Source: Nocardia bovistercoris (lineage in GTDB: Bacteria > Actinomycetota > Actinomycetes > Mycobacteriales > Mycobacteriaceae). Taken from it: a stretch of 64,000 bases of DNA. Below the pieces are notes generated by a model. That model made no database searches. It was not told where the DNA came from and saw only the letters and a program-made list of their open reading frames with translations. The position numbers and the translations under genes are program-made. How positions within the stretch are numbered: position 1 is the first letter of the stretch; each line of letters starts with the position of its first letter. Of this stretch, positions 23,995 to 32,446 are shown one piece after another. The stretch covers positions 1 to 64,000 of the forward strand of contig NZ_JADMLG010000016.1 of assembly GCF_015674855.1 (NCBI RefSeq), in the 5' to 3' direction.

Positions 23995-25143
23995 ATGACT
24001 ACCAGCCCCGCGGTTTCCGACGGTCGAGCCGTCGTACCGAGCGATTTCGTCAGCGGCCTCGAGGGTGTGGTGGCCTTCACCACCGATATCGCCGAACCGG
24101 ACAAGGACGGCGGTGCGCTGCGCTACCGCGGCGTCGACATCGAAGATCTGGTACTGGGCCGGGTGACCTTCGGCGACGTGTGGGCGCTGCTGGTCGACGG
24201 AGAGTTCGGGCACGGCCTGCCCCCGGCCGAACCGTTCCCCTTACCCGTGCACACCGGCGACGTGCGCGTCGACGTGCAGGCAGGCCTCGCCATGCTCGCC
24301 CCGATCTGGGGCTACCAGCCGCTGCTGGACATCGACGACGCCACCGCCCGCGAGAACCTCGCCCGCGCCTCGGTCATGGCGCTGTCCTACGTGGCCCAGT
24401 CCGCGCGCGGCATCTACCAGCCCGCGGTGCCGCAGAAGAAGATCGACGAATGCGCCACCGTCACCGAGCGGTTCATGACCCGCTGGAAGGGTGACCCAGA
24501 CCCTAAGCACACCGAGGCCATCGACGCCTACTGGGTCTCCGCCGCCGAACACGGCATGAACGCCTCCACCTTCACCGCCAGGGTCATCGCCTCCACCGGC
24601 GCCGACGTCGCGGCCTCGCTGTCCGGCGCGATCGGCGCCATGTCGGGTCCGCTGCACGGCGGCGCGCCCGCCCGCGTGCTCCCGATGATCGAGGAGGTCG
24701 AGCAGACCGGTGACGCTCGCGCGCTGGTCAAGGGCATCCTCGACCGCAAGGAGAAGCTGATGGGCTTCGGGCACCGGGTGTACCGGGCCGAGGACCCGCG
24801 CGCCCGCGTGCTGCGCGCCACCGCCGAACGCCTCGGCGCGCCGCGATACGAGGTGGCCGCCGCGCTGGAACAGGCCGCGCTCGCCGAGTTGCGGGAACGT
24901 CGCCCGGATCGTGCCATCGAGACCAATGTCGAGTTCTGGGCCGCGGTCATCCTCGACTTCGCCGAGGTGCCCGCGCATATGATGCCCGCCATGTTCACCT
25001 GCGGCCGGACCGCGGGCTGGTGCGCGCACATCCTCGAGCAGAAGCAGCTGGGCAAACTGGTGCGCCCCGCCGCCATCTACACCGGTCCCGGCCCGCGCAA
25101 GCCCGAGGATGTCACGGGCTGGGTGAACGTAACCCACTCCTGA
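23995..25143 (+). CDS. citA: Second citrate synthase (CitA-like)
   Basis: Short citrate synthase paralogue of 382 residues without the extended N-terminal domain of GltA. It has GPLHGGAPARV and MGFGHRVYRAEDPRA with both catalytic histidines and the substrate arginine, but the third catalytic position reads NVEFWAA, so glutamate stands where most citrate synthases have aspartate (NVDF). As far as I recall the same is true of M. tuberculosis CitA (Rv0889c), its likely orthologue. The ATG at 23995 has AAGGAG about ten bases upstream. It may be a citrate or 2-methylcitrate synthase; the sequence does not decide. Confidence 0.9.
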   Translation: MTTSPAVSDGRAVVPSDFVSGLEGVVAFTTDIAEPDKDGGALRYRGVDIEDLVLGRVTFGDVWALLVDGEFGHGLPPAEPFPLPVHTGDVRVDVQAGLAMLAPIWGYQPLLDIDDATARENLARASVMALSYVAQSARGIYQPAVPQKKIDECATVTERFMTRWKGDPDPKHTEAIDAYWVSAAEHGMNASTFTARVIASTGADVAASLSGAIGAMSGPLHGGAPARVLPMIEEVEQTGDARALVKGILDRKEKLMGFGHRVYRAEDPRARVLRATAERLGAPRYEVAAALEQAALAELRERRPDRAIETNVEFWAAVILDFAEVPAHMMPAMFTCGRTAGWCAHILEQKQLGKLVRPAAIYTGPGPRKPEDVTGWVNVTHS

Positions 25144-25321
25144 TCTCCCCGCGCGAGCCGCGTCACTGCGCCCGGTGACCAGTTCGTACGCCTCGACTTA
25201 CTGATCCCAACGCGAGCCGCGTCACTCGTGGCACGGCGAGCGCGGCGACGCCGATCTCGATCCTCCCGCGCGAGCCGGGTCACTCGCGGTGCCGCGGCGC
25301 CGCAGGTGACCCGGCTCGCGC
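25142..25321. repeat. Intergenic direct repeats ending in a 16-base hairpin after citA
   Basis: In the 316-base gap between citA and the deacetylase gene, GCGAGCCGCGTCACT occurs at 25153-25167 and 25212-25226 and as GCGAGCCGGGTCACT at 25270-25284, each preceded by a GATC-C-rich stretch, giving a period of 58-59 bases. The third copy pairs perfectly with GTGACCCGGCTCGCGC (25306-25321) through arm GCGCGAGCCGGGTCAC (25268-25283), making a 16-base stem that may end citA transcription. The remainder, to 25459, shows nothing further. Confidence 0.65.
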
Positions 25322-25459
25322 CGTTCGCGGGAGTGTTCGCGCCGGGTTTGCTTCTTCCGCATGCCATTCGTTCACTCGCGCGTCGACCGAGGTTGTCCTA
25401 CAGGGTGATTCGGCGCGCGTACCATCCGCTCGATTCACTGCGGCGAGGCGGGGCGGGAC

Positions 25460-26422
25460 ATGGCGGACAAGAGTATTTCGCGACGACGGTTGTTCGGTGT
25501 CGCCGCCATGGCGGGACTGGCCGTTGCCTGCTCCGAACCGGTGCGCGCGGACGGGCCGGCGACAGCTCCGGTCACCACCGCTTCGGGTCCGATCTCCACT
25601 GCACCGAACCGGGTCACCGCCGCGCCGAGCCAGGTCACCGCCGTACCGGGCGCGGTCTCCCCGCTGCCGGGCACAGCTGCCGCCGCGCCGGGGGTGGCCG
25701 CGCCGATCTCCGCGCCGTTGCGCGCGCCGCTCCCGCTGCCCGCCGCGGTCGCGGGGCAGCACGAAGGTGCGGCGCCGCGCCTGTGGGGCACGCAGATGCC
25801 GGGCATCGTCGACTCCTTCGCCGCGAACGGCGACCAGATCGCGCTGACCCTCGACGCCTGCGGCGGCGCGGGCAACAACGACATGGATCAGGATCTGATC
25901 GATTTCCTGATCGCCGAGCGCATCCCTTGCACGCTGTTCCTGAACAAGCGGTGGATCGACGCCGACCCGGCGCGGGTGCTGCGGCTGGCGGGCAATCCGC
26001 TGTTCGAGCTGGCCAATCACGGTGTCGCGCATCGGCCGTTGTCGGTGAACGGGCGCTCCGCCTACGGAATCGCGGGCACCGCGTCGGCGTGGGAGGCCGC
26101 CGACGAGGTGTGGGTGAATCATCTGCGGCTCGCCGAGTTGACCGGGGTGCCGCCGCGGCTGTTCCGCGCGGGCACCGCGCATTACGACGAGGTGGCCGTC
26201 GCCATCGCCACCGAACTCGGCGAGACACCGATCGGGTTCAGCGTGAACGCCGATCGCGGTGCGACCGCGAGCGCCGCGCAGGTGGCGGCCACCGTGTCCG
26301 CCGCGTGGCCGGGTTCGATCACACTGGCGCACATGCACCGGCCGCGTTCGGGCACCGGTCCCGGCATGGTGACCGCGCTGACGGCATTGCGGCAGCGCGG
26401 TTTCACCTTCGTCCGCCTCTGA
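25460..26422 (+). CDS. Exported polysaccharide deacetylase (NodB-like), probable Tat substrate
   Basis: A 320-residue exported protein with a twin-arginine signal (SRRRLFGVAAMAGLAVAC, with a possible though imperfect lipobox Cys), then an 80-residue Ala/Pro/Thr/Val linker, then a NodB-type domain that would remove N-acetyl groups from a cell-wall polymer. Catalytic motifs are TLDACGG (motif 1, with D and the following acidic position changed to A), ANHGVAHRP (metal-binding HxxxH), FRAGTAHYDE and LAHMHRP. The altered motif 1 is shared by an actinobacterial subgroup, so activity is uncertain. The start is ATG 25460 with GGCGGG upstream. Confidence 0.75.
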   Translation: MADKSISRRRLFGVAAMAGLAVACSEPVRADGPATAPVTTASGPISTAPNRVTAAPSQVTAVPGAVSPLPGTAAAAPGVAAPISAPLRAPLPLPAAVAGQHEGAAPRLWGTQMPGIVDSFAANGDQIALTLDACGGAGNNDMDQDLIDFLIAERIPCTLFLNKRWIDADPARVLRLAGNPLFELANHGVAHRPLSVNGRSAYGIAGTASAWEAADEVWVNHLRLAELTGVPPRLFRAGTAHYDEVAVAIATELGETPIGFSVNADRGATASAAQVAATVSAAWPGSITLAHMHRPRSGTGPGMVTALTALRQRGFTFVRL

Positions 26423-26570
26423 TTCGCGCGGGGTATCCGACCGTGCCGACAGCAGCGTAACGGCGCGCCTTCATGCGCCTCCGATTTCACGCGGCGATAT
26501 CCGACCGCACCGACGGCAGCGTGACAGCGCGCCTTCACCTGCGTGCGTCCCTGATTTCACGCGGCGGGGA
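26421..26570. repeat. Imperfect 62-70-base tandem repeat at the deacetylase 3' end
   Basis: Units begin GATTCGCGCGG (26421), GATTTCACGCGG (26483) and GATTTCACGCGG (26553). Within a unit the order GATT..CACGCGG, TATCCGACCG, CCGAC(A/G)GCAGCG, GCGCGCCTTCA is kept. The third unit is cut short and runs into the stop of the leftward gene at 26575. The repeat fills the whole gap between the two convergent genes and could act as a terminator array. Confidence 0.6.
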
Positions 26571-26574
26571 TCGG

Positions 26575-27270
26575 TCAATCCTCGCCGAGCGACGCCGCCC
26601 AGTCGACGGCTACCGAATCGCCGCGGTCGACGGTGAAGAAGGCGGCCTCGAGGTGTTTGCCCAAATCCACGAGTCCGATGGCGGACAGTGGCACCGTCTG
26701 TACCAGACGGACGCGCCACGGGGTCGGCTCGTCCCAGGACCGCAGTTCCAGGTCGAGCCGGAACACCGGGTCGCCGCGGCCGGAATAGTCGGCGGCGACC
26801 GGTGTGGCGGCCAGCACCGTCGCGTCGGCGCGGCGACCGTCGGACAGGATCTTGGCGATGCTCGCCCGCGTCGACTCCTCGGCGTCGGGCACGTAGAGCA
26901 CAAGGCGGTCGGGGTCGTCGGGGTCGATCCGACAGCAGACCACGTCACCGGGTTGTATCCAGTCCAGGCTCGCTTCGCGCAGCCGCTGCTCGACCCTGGT
27001 GTCGTAGGGCAGTTGTCCCTCGACCCCGACACGTACCCAGAACAGATGTCCGGGTTCGCCGCGCCGGTCACCGAGTCCGAAGACCGCGGTCGACGACCTG
27101 CGCATGCCGAGGATCGTCGCGACGCCCTCGACACCGTGTAGCAGCAGTTCGCGCCGCGCCGCACCGGACAGCACGCCGGTGCGCTGCACCGGATTCCGCA
27201 CTCGCGCGCGCCGCCCCGAACCCGCCGTCGCGGTATTCGAGTCCGCACCTCGCCCACCCACCTGATCCAT
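26575..27270 (-). CDS. Conserved hypothetical with two tandem beta-barrel-like modules
   Basis: A protein of about 231 residues that I do not recognise by name. It contains two similar modules. Each begins with a V-A-T/V-L strand, has a region of alternating hydrophobic residues (HLFWVRVGVEG; VFRLDLELRSWDEPTPWRVRLVQTVP), and ends with a charged loop and strand (CCRIDPDDPDRLVLYV; TVDRGDSVAVDWAAS). This V-DP-DP-V pattern is common in small actinobacterial domains of unknown function. There are no signal peptide or membrane segments. TACCGT lies about eight bases before ATG 27270 and no ribosome site is present, so a leaderless transcript is possible; a TTG at 27279 is the alternative. Confidence 0.6.
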   Translation of the reverse strand: MDQVGGRGADSNTATAGSGRRARVRNPVQRTGVLSGAARRELLLHGVEGVATILGMRRSSTAVFGLGDRRGEPGHLFWVRVGVEGQLPYDTRVEQRLREASLDWIQPGDVVCCRIDPDDPDRLVLYVPDAEESTRASIAKILSDGRRADATVLAATPVAADYSGRGDPVFRLDLELRSWDEPTPWRVRLVQTVPLSAIGLVDLGKHLEAAFFTVDRGDSVAVDWAASLGED

Positions 27271-27659
27271 GGGCAACAACGGTAGGGCCGGTTGTGGTCT
27301 GAGACACAGTGATCGCGTATTCCGGAAACCGCCCGTACGCGCGGGTTGCGGCGCGGAAACCGGCTCGCGGACGAGTGGAGCGCGTAACCATTACGACACC
27401 CGATGCACGCACGGATGCGTTTTCACCTGTGAGAACAAACACAGCCGCGACCGGGCTTCGACCCGCGCACGCGCCGCGTCGCCGTACGGCGCACGACCGG
27501 CAAACGCACGGCGCGAACCGAAGACGCTGGCAACGGCGGTGCTCTCTGCACCGCGCGCAATAAGCGGTCACGCGAGAAGACATCGCATTAAGGCAAATAT
27601 CTCGCAACCCCGCGCCCCCGCGGGGGCCGAGGGGCCGGGCACGTCTTACCCTGGTGCCC
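27271..27659. other. Divergent intergenic region upstream of serC
   Basis: About 390 bases with no convincing gene; an 84-codon chance frame (27309-27563) has no start site and is Arg/Thr-biased. A GC palindrome GCCCCCGCGGGGGC stands at 27613-27626. TACCCT (27647-27652) is placed seven bases before the serC ATG at 27660, which would suit a leaderless serC transcript, although no -35 is evident. Confidence 0.4.
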
Positions 27660-28784
27660 ATGACCACTGCGTTCCCGACGATTCCCGACGATCTCAAACC
27701 CGCCGACGGCAGGTTCGGATGCGGCCCTTCCAAGGTGCGCCCGGAGCAGTTGCGGTCCCTGGTCGATGTCGGCTCCTCGGTGTTCGGCACCTCCCATCGG
27801 CAGAAGCCGGTCAAAGACGTGGTCGCGCGGGTGCGTTCGGGTCTGCGCGAACTGTTCTCGCTGCCGGAGGGCTACGAGGTGGTGCTCGGCAACGGCGGCA
27901 CCACCGCCTTCTGGGACGCCGCGGCGTTCGGCCTCATCCGCGAGCGCTCGCTGCACCTCACCAACGGTGAGTTCTCCAGCAAGTTCGCCTCCGTCGCCAA
28001 GGGCAATCCGTTCATCGGCGACCCCATCGTCGTCGCCTCGGAGCCGGGCAGCGCACCCGAGCCGGTCGCCGACCCGTCGGCCGACCTCATCGGCTGGGCG
28101 CACAACGAGACCTCGACCGGCGTCGCGATTCCGGTACAGCGCCCCGCGGGTTCGGAGCACGCGCTCGTCGCCATCGACGCCACCTCCGGCGCGGGCGGCC
28201 TCCCGGTGCACATCGCCGACGCCGACGTGTACTACTTCGCGCCGCAGAAATGCTTCGCCGCCGACGGCGGGCTGTGGATCGCGCTGATGAGCCCGGCCGC
28301 GCTGGCACGGGTCGAGGAGATCAAGTCCTCGGGACGCTGGACCCCGGAATTCCTCTCGCTGCCGGTCGCCATCGACAACAGTGTCAAGGACCAGACCTAC
28401 AACACCCCGGCGCTGGCCACCCTGCTGCTTTTCGCCGACCAGATCGAATGGCTCAACGGCAACGGCGGTCTGGACTGGGCGGTCAAGCGCACGCTGGATT
28501 CCTCGTCGCGCCTGTATTCCTGGGCCGAGTCCAGCGAATACGCCACCCCGTACGTCACCGATCCCGCGCATCGCTCGCAGGTCGTCGGCACCGTCGATTT
28601 CGCGGATTCGGTGGACGCGGCGGCGGTGGCGAAGGTGCTGCGCGCCAATGGCATCGTCGACACCGAGCCGTACCGCAAACTCGGCCGCAACCAGTTGCGC
28701 ATCGGCATGTTCCCGGCGATCGACCCCGAGGATGTCAGCCAGTTGATCCGCAGTATCGATTGGGTCGTCGAGAAACTGTCGTAA
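27660..28784 (+). CDS. serC: Phosphoserine aminotransferase
   Basis: PLP enzyme that transaminates 3-phosphohydroxypyruvate to phosphoserine in serine synthesis; it also serves the homologous step of pyridoxine synthesis in some bacteria. The 374-residue protein shows FGCGPSKVRPEQL, SSVFGTSHRQKPVK, GNGGTTAFWDAAAFG, AHNETSTGVA, IDATSGAGG and the PLP lysine loop YYFAPQKCFAADGG, and ends RIGMFPAIDPEDVSQL. It is very close to the mycobacterial short SerC. ATG 27660 is chosen; GTG 27654 is in frame but adds only two residues. Confidence 0.95.
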   Translation: MTTAFPTIPDDLKPADGRFGCGPSKVRPEQLRSLVDVGSSVFGTSHRQKPVKDVVARVRSGLRELFSLPEGYEVVLGNGGTTAFWDAAAFGLIRERSLHLTNGEFSSKFASVAKGNPFIGDPIVVASEPGSAPEPVADPSADLIGWAHNETSTGVAIPVQRPAGSEHALVAIDATSGAGGLPVHIADADVYYFAPQKCFAADGGLWIALMSPAALARVEEIKSSGRWTPEFLSLPVAIDNSVKDQTYNTPALATLLLFADQIEWLNGNGGLDWAVKRTLDSSSRLYSWAESSEYATPYVTDPAHRSQVVGTVDFADSVDAAAVAKVLRANGIVDTEPYRKLGRNQLRIGMFPAIDPEDVSQLIRSIDWVVEKLS

Positions 28785-29073
28785 TTCCCCAGCTATCTCC
28801 GGGCCGCGGCGATGGCTTCCGGATTCGGCCCGCACGGGTTCGAGTTCGCGGAGCGTCGTTCGCGGCCCGGCCGCTTACCGTGCCGAATACCAAACGGTTG
28901 CTACGGAAGCGAATTCGCCGGTGTCGAACCGGAAACGAACAGAGCAGATTAGCGGTTGTGACGGTCATCGGGCAGATTTTCGGCCCGCGTGTCTTGCCCC
29001 GAGATCATCGACTGTGCACTACTGTTGCGAAACAGTGGGCAGTGTCGCGAGTCGACGCGATAAGGAGGTAGTG

Positions 29074-30108
29074 GTGCGTGAACTTCGAGTGATCGGGGTG
29101 ACGCCCGACTCCGCCCACATCGTGTGCATCGATACCGAGTCCGGAACAAAGTTCCGGTTGCCCGCCGACGACAAACTTCGAGCCGCGGCCCGCGGAGACC
29201 TAGCACGATTCGGCCAGATCGAAATCGAAATGGAAGCAACCATGCGTCCTCGCGATATTCAGGCCCGTATCCGCGCCGGTGCGTCCGTCGAGCAGGTCAC
29301 CGAGGAATCCGGCATGCCGTCGAGCCGGGTCGAACGCTTCGCCTACCCGGTGCTGCTCGAACGCGCTCGCGCCGCCGAATTGGCACAGAAGGCGCATCCG
29401 GTGCGCGCCGACGGTCCCGCGGTGGAAACGCTGATCGATATCGTCACCGCGGCCTTCACCGAGCGCGGGCACACGCTCGAGAACGCCGAATGGGATGCCT
29501 GGAAGGACGAGAAGGGCTTCTGGGTCGCCCAGTTGCAGTGGCAGAACGGGCGTTCCGAGATCGCCGCGCACTGGCGCTACCAGCCCGACGCGCACGGCGG
29601 TTCGGTGTCACCGCTCGACGATCCCGCCTCGGATCTGATCGATCCCGATTTCGGTCGCGCGCTGCGCGGACTCGCCACCATTCTGCCCGCGCAGTCCGAA
29701 CTCGAGGCCGAGCCTGCGCCGGAACCCCAGGTCGAAGCTCCGCGCCCGCCTCGGGAGAGCACCGCACCGGCGCGTCCGGCCGCGCGGGCTCCGCAGCAGG
29801 AGCCGCAGGAAGCTTACGAACAGCGCGCGGTGGCGGCGGGTGGCGGTGCGCCCGCGCCGATTCCGCCCGCGAGCGGCGCCGCGGCCGCGACCGGTGGTTC
29901 GGCGGCCGCGATCCCCGCGGCGAGCGCGAACCAGACCGCGCAGCCACCGGCGGCGAGCACCGCGCCCGCGGCCCCATCGGCCGAGGAGCCCGGCAAGTCT
30001 GCCGCCCCGAAGACCACGCCCGCCAAGACCGCACGCACCAAGCGCGGCAAGGCGCCCATGCCCTCGTGGGAGGATGTGCTGCTCGGGGTCCGCAGCTCCG
30101 GGCACTGA
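29074..30108 (+). CDS. sepH: Septation protein SepH (DUF3071)
   Basis: Cell-division protein that stimulates FtsZ assembly in actinobacteria. It begins VRELRVIGVTPDSAHIVC, the conserved SepH opening, at GTG 29074 with AAGGAGG five bases upstream. The DUF3071 domain (about 1-165) includes the helix-turn-helix-like MRPRDIQARIRAGASVEQVTEESGMP region, written here in two parts: MRPRDIQARIRAG and ASVEQVTEESGMP. A long Ala/Pro-rich disordered middle (about 205-320) leads to the short conserved tail KAPMPSWEDVLLG. It has 344 residues. It follows serC by 289 bases in which I see only this ribosome site. The position matches Rv0883c. Confidence 0.9.
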   Translation: MRELRVIGVTPDSAHIVCIDTESGTKFRLPADDKLRAAARGDLARFGQIEIEMEATMRPRDIQARIRAGASVEQVTEESGMPSSRVERFAYPVLLERARAAELAQKAHPVRADGPAVETLIDIVTAAFTERGHTLENAEWDAWKDEKGFWVAQLQWQNGRSEIAAHWRYQPDAHGGSVSPLDDPASDLIDPDFGRALRGLATILPAQSELEAEPAPEPQVEAPRPPRESTAPARPAARAPQQEPQEAYEQRAVAAGGGAPAPIPPASGAAAATGGSAAAIPAASANQTAQPPAASTAPAAPSAEEPGKSAAPKTTPAKTARTKRGKAPMPSWEDVLLGVRSSGH

Positions 30109-30474
30109 GCCCGACCCGGCTCGTCGGCCGTGCGGCAGTGTGAGATTGGACCCGTCCCGACTCCGGCCGTGCCTTCGATCTCGATCCACCGGTCGCGGTT
30201 ATCGAGTTCCGTTGTGGTCGAGCGCTTCCCACAGCATCGGATACGTCGTTAGCTGAACGAGTACCAGCCTCGCCGATCCGCCCGGCCGGTCGAGAATCCT
30301 CGCGATGTCCCGCGCCCGGCTTAGCTCCGCGAACAGCATCGGGAGTGTAGATTTTCGGTATGTCGTCGGCACAGACGTCGGCATCGGGTGGTTCTCGCGA
30401 TGGGACTTGTCCGACATTCGAGAGTTGCCCGAAGTTAGCGCAATCCTGTCGCGCACATTCGGGAGGTGCCGGAA
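30109..30474. other. Intergenic region between sepH and the DUF6928-like gene
   Basis: About 365 bases. Chance frames cross it on both strands, but none has a start site with protein-like composition. The only clear element is GGGAGG at 30461-30466, the ribosome site of the next gene. No hairpin strong enough to be called a terminator was found after sepH. Confidence 0.4.
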
Positions 30475-31230
30475 ATGCTGTCCAAAGCCTCGACCCTCTG
30501 GTACATCGACACATCCGATCCACTGGCGGTGCTGCGCGCCGACCCCGATCCCGACCCGGATGCCGCGTTGGCGTTGGCCACCCAACTGCACGCCGACCGC
30601 GATGTCGTCCCGATCATGGTCGGTACACTCGGCGGCTGCGCCGGACCGGACACCGAGGAGGTCTACATCGGCTGCTATCCCGGTGTCACCGTGGTGTGCT
30701 CGCCCAGCGCGGCCCAGGTGCGCCCAACCGCGCTGCCGGAACTGCTGGTCCGGCCACTCGCCTCCGATCACACCTACCTCGTCGCCTTCGACACCGCCTA
30801 CGGCTGGGGTTCGTTCGCGCATTGGGAGCGCGGCGAATTCCGCCGGTCCTTCAGCGCCACCCGGGTGCGCATCCTGGAGGACGAGGGCCTGCCGCTGGTG
30901 TGGGAACGCCCGTACTGGGCCGGTGAGCATCCGGTGACCTGGGCCGAGCACGAGACGCCCGACCCGCAGACGCTGCCCTTCGACCCGCCCGACTTCGCCG
31001 ACGCGGCCAACAACGAATGGCTCGGCTTCCACTATCGCGCGCAGCCCGCGCGGCAAGCGCTCGTCCCCGGCGACGTCGCGGTGTGCGGATTCACCCTCTA
31101 CCCGAAGGGCCGCGCGCCCGACCACGTCGCGCCCGTCCCGCTGAACGAGAACGACCCGACCGCCGCCATGGCGCACCGGCGCGGACTGTTCGGCTGGTGG
31201 CGCAGGCCGCACCACGACCCGGTGTCGTGA
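30475..31230 (+). CDS. Conserved hypothetical protein (DUF6928-like)
   Basis: A cytoplasmic protein of 251 residues with no catalytic motif that I recognise. It starts MLSKASTLWYIDTSDPLAVL at ATG 30475, with GGGAGG eight bases before. Conserved-looking blocks are GCYPGVTVVCS, AYGWGSFAHWERGEFRRSFSA and the C-terminal NEWLGFHYR. The pattern agrees with an actinobacterial family that I remember as DUF6928; this naming is from memory. It has a few cysteines and many aromatic residues, and no membrane helix. Its stop lies seven bases from the convergent DUF2537 gene. Confidence 0.7.
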   Translation: MLSKASTLWYIDTSDPLAVLRADPDPDPDAALALATQLHADRDVVPIMVGTLGGCAGPDTEEVYIGCYPGVTVVCSPSAAQVRPTALPELLVRPLASDHTYLVAFDTAYGWGSFAHWERGEFRRSFSATRVRILEDEGLPLVWERPYWAGEHPVTWAEHETPDPQTLPFDPPDFADAANNEWLGFHYRAQPARQALVPGDVAVCGFTLYPKGRAPDHVAPVPLNENDPTAAMAHRRGLFGWWRRPHHDPVS

Positions 31231-31236
31231 CTCCCG

Positions 31237-31545
31237 CTACAGCGACGCGAGCCCGGTGATCACCAGCACCACCCACGCCGTCGCGATACCGGCGACGACG
31301 CCGCCGATCACCCACCGCAGCACCGGGGTCGCGCGCCATCGCCACAGGGTCGGCGCGATGCCGCTCACGGCGATCAGGTTGACCGCGATCGTCAACGTCG
31401 GATGCACCCTGGTGAGCGCGATCCCGAACACGTAGACGGCCACGGCGGTCAACACGCCGACGATCACCGACACCGTGAGGCCCGGCGCCCACGGCGTCGG
31501 CTCCCGAGGGTCGGGATATGCCCGGTGAGCCGACTCGTCACCCAC
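31237..31545 (-). CDS. Small membrane protein (DUF2537-like)
   Basis: A 102-residue membrane protein with three to four hydrophobic helices (about 22-43, 47-66, 76-100). A short Pro-rich cytoplasmic N terminus precedes WAPGLTVSVIVGVL. It resembles the mycobacterial DUF2537 protein Rv0882, which is also next to the rRNA methyltransferase gene. Its GTG at 31545 overlaps the methyltransferase stop by eight bases, so the two are co-translated. The function is unknown. Confidence 0.75.
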   Translation of the reverse strand: MGDESAHRAYPDPREPTPWAPGLTVSVIVGVLTAVAVYVFGIALTRVHPTLTIAVNLIAVSGIAPTLWRWRATPVLRWVIGGVVAGIATAWVVLVITGLASL

Positions 31546-32347
31546 GATCGCACCTCACTCGTTCGTAGAAGGCCATGGCCGCCGCCGTCGCCACGTTCAG
31601 CGAGTCGGTGCCCGGCGTCATCGGGATGCGCGCCCTGACATCGGCGGCCGCCATCGCGCGCTCGGTCAGCCCAGGCCCCTCGGCTCCGAGCAGCAGCGCG
31701 ACCCGCTCGCCCGTCATCGCGGCCGCCAGATGCGCGGCCGACGGGTCGGGGGTGAGCGCGACGAGCTGGAAACCCCGGTCCCGCAGCAGGTCGAGGCCGT
31801 CCGGCCAAGCGGGCAGGTGGGCGAACGGCACCCGGAGCACATGCCCCATCGACACCCGCACCGCGCGCCGATACAGCGGGTCGGCGCAGCGCTCGCCGAA
31901 CAGGATCGCGTCGGCGCCGAGTCCGGCGGCGTTGCGGAAGATCGACCCCAGATTCTCGTGATCGTTGACGCCCTCGAGCACCGCGACCGTACGCGCCTCG
32001 CGCAGCAATTCGGCGACGGCGAGTTCGGCGGGGCGCGGCGCGACCGCGAGCACCCCTCGGTTCAGGTGGAAGCCGACCACCTCGGCCATCACCTCGGCGC
32101 TCGCGCGGTAGTAGGGCACGTCGACCCCGGCCAGATCCGCGGCGAGCTGCCCGTAGCGCTTGTCGACGCCGAGCAGCGCGCTCGGGCGGAACCGGGACTC
32201 CAGCATCCGCTGCACGACCACGACGCCCTCGGCGATCACCGAGCCCTTGCGACCGGGCAGGTCCGGTCTGCGGTCGGCGTCGGACAGATCGCGGAAGTCG
32301 TCGACCCTCCCGTCCGCGGGGTCCTCGATATCGATCACTGCGGCCAC
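31538..32347 (-). CDS. SpoU/TrmH-family RNA 2'-O-methyltransferase
   Basis: SPOUT-class methyltransferase that would put a 2'-O-methyl group on rRNA or tRNA using S-adenosylmethionine. The 269-residue protein has the three SpoU motifs: NHENLGSIFRNAAGLGA, ALLLGAEGPGLTE and IPMTPGTDSLNVATAAAMAFYE (given as MTPGTDSLNVATAAAM), the last forming the trefoil knot. A substrate-binding N-terminal domain precedes them. GTG 32347 is preceded by AGGAT. It is the likely orthologue of Rv0881. It is divergent from eis by 99 bases. The exact RNA target is not readable. Confidence 0.9.
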   Translation of the reverse strand: MAAVIDIEDPADGRVDDFRDLSDADRRPDLPGRKGSVIAEGVVVVQRMLESRFRPSALLGVDKRYGQLAADLAGVDVPYYRASAEVMAEVVGFHLNRGVLAVAPRPAELAVAELLREARTVAVLEGVNDHENLGSIFRNAAGLGADAILFGERCADPLYRRAVRVSMGHVLRVPFAHLPAWPDGLDLLRDRGFQLVALTPDPSAAHLAAAMTGERVALLLGAEGPGLTERAMAAADVRARIPMTPGTDSLNVATAAAMAFYERVRCDRG

Positions 32348-32446
32348 CGCACCATCCTGCCGGTCCGGTGCGACAGTGCGACGCGGCAGGTCCCGGCGCG
32401 GGAAAATGAGCTGCGCGGGCCCGCGGCGACATGCGATCGTCGTGGC

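Noticed and set aside
27309..27563. Possible 84-codon gene upstream of serC
   Set aside because: The composition is Arg/Thr/Ala-biased like noise, there is no ribosome site, and TTG or GTG starts are not preceded by a promoter.
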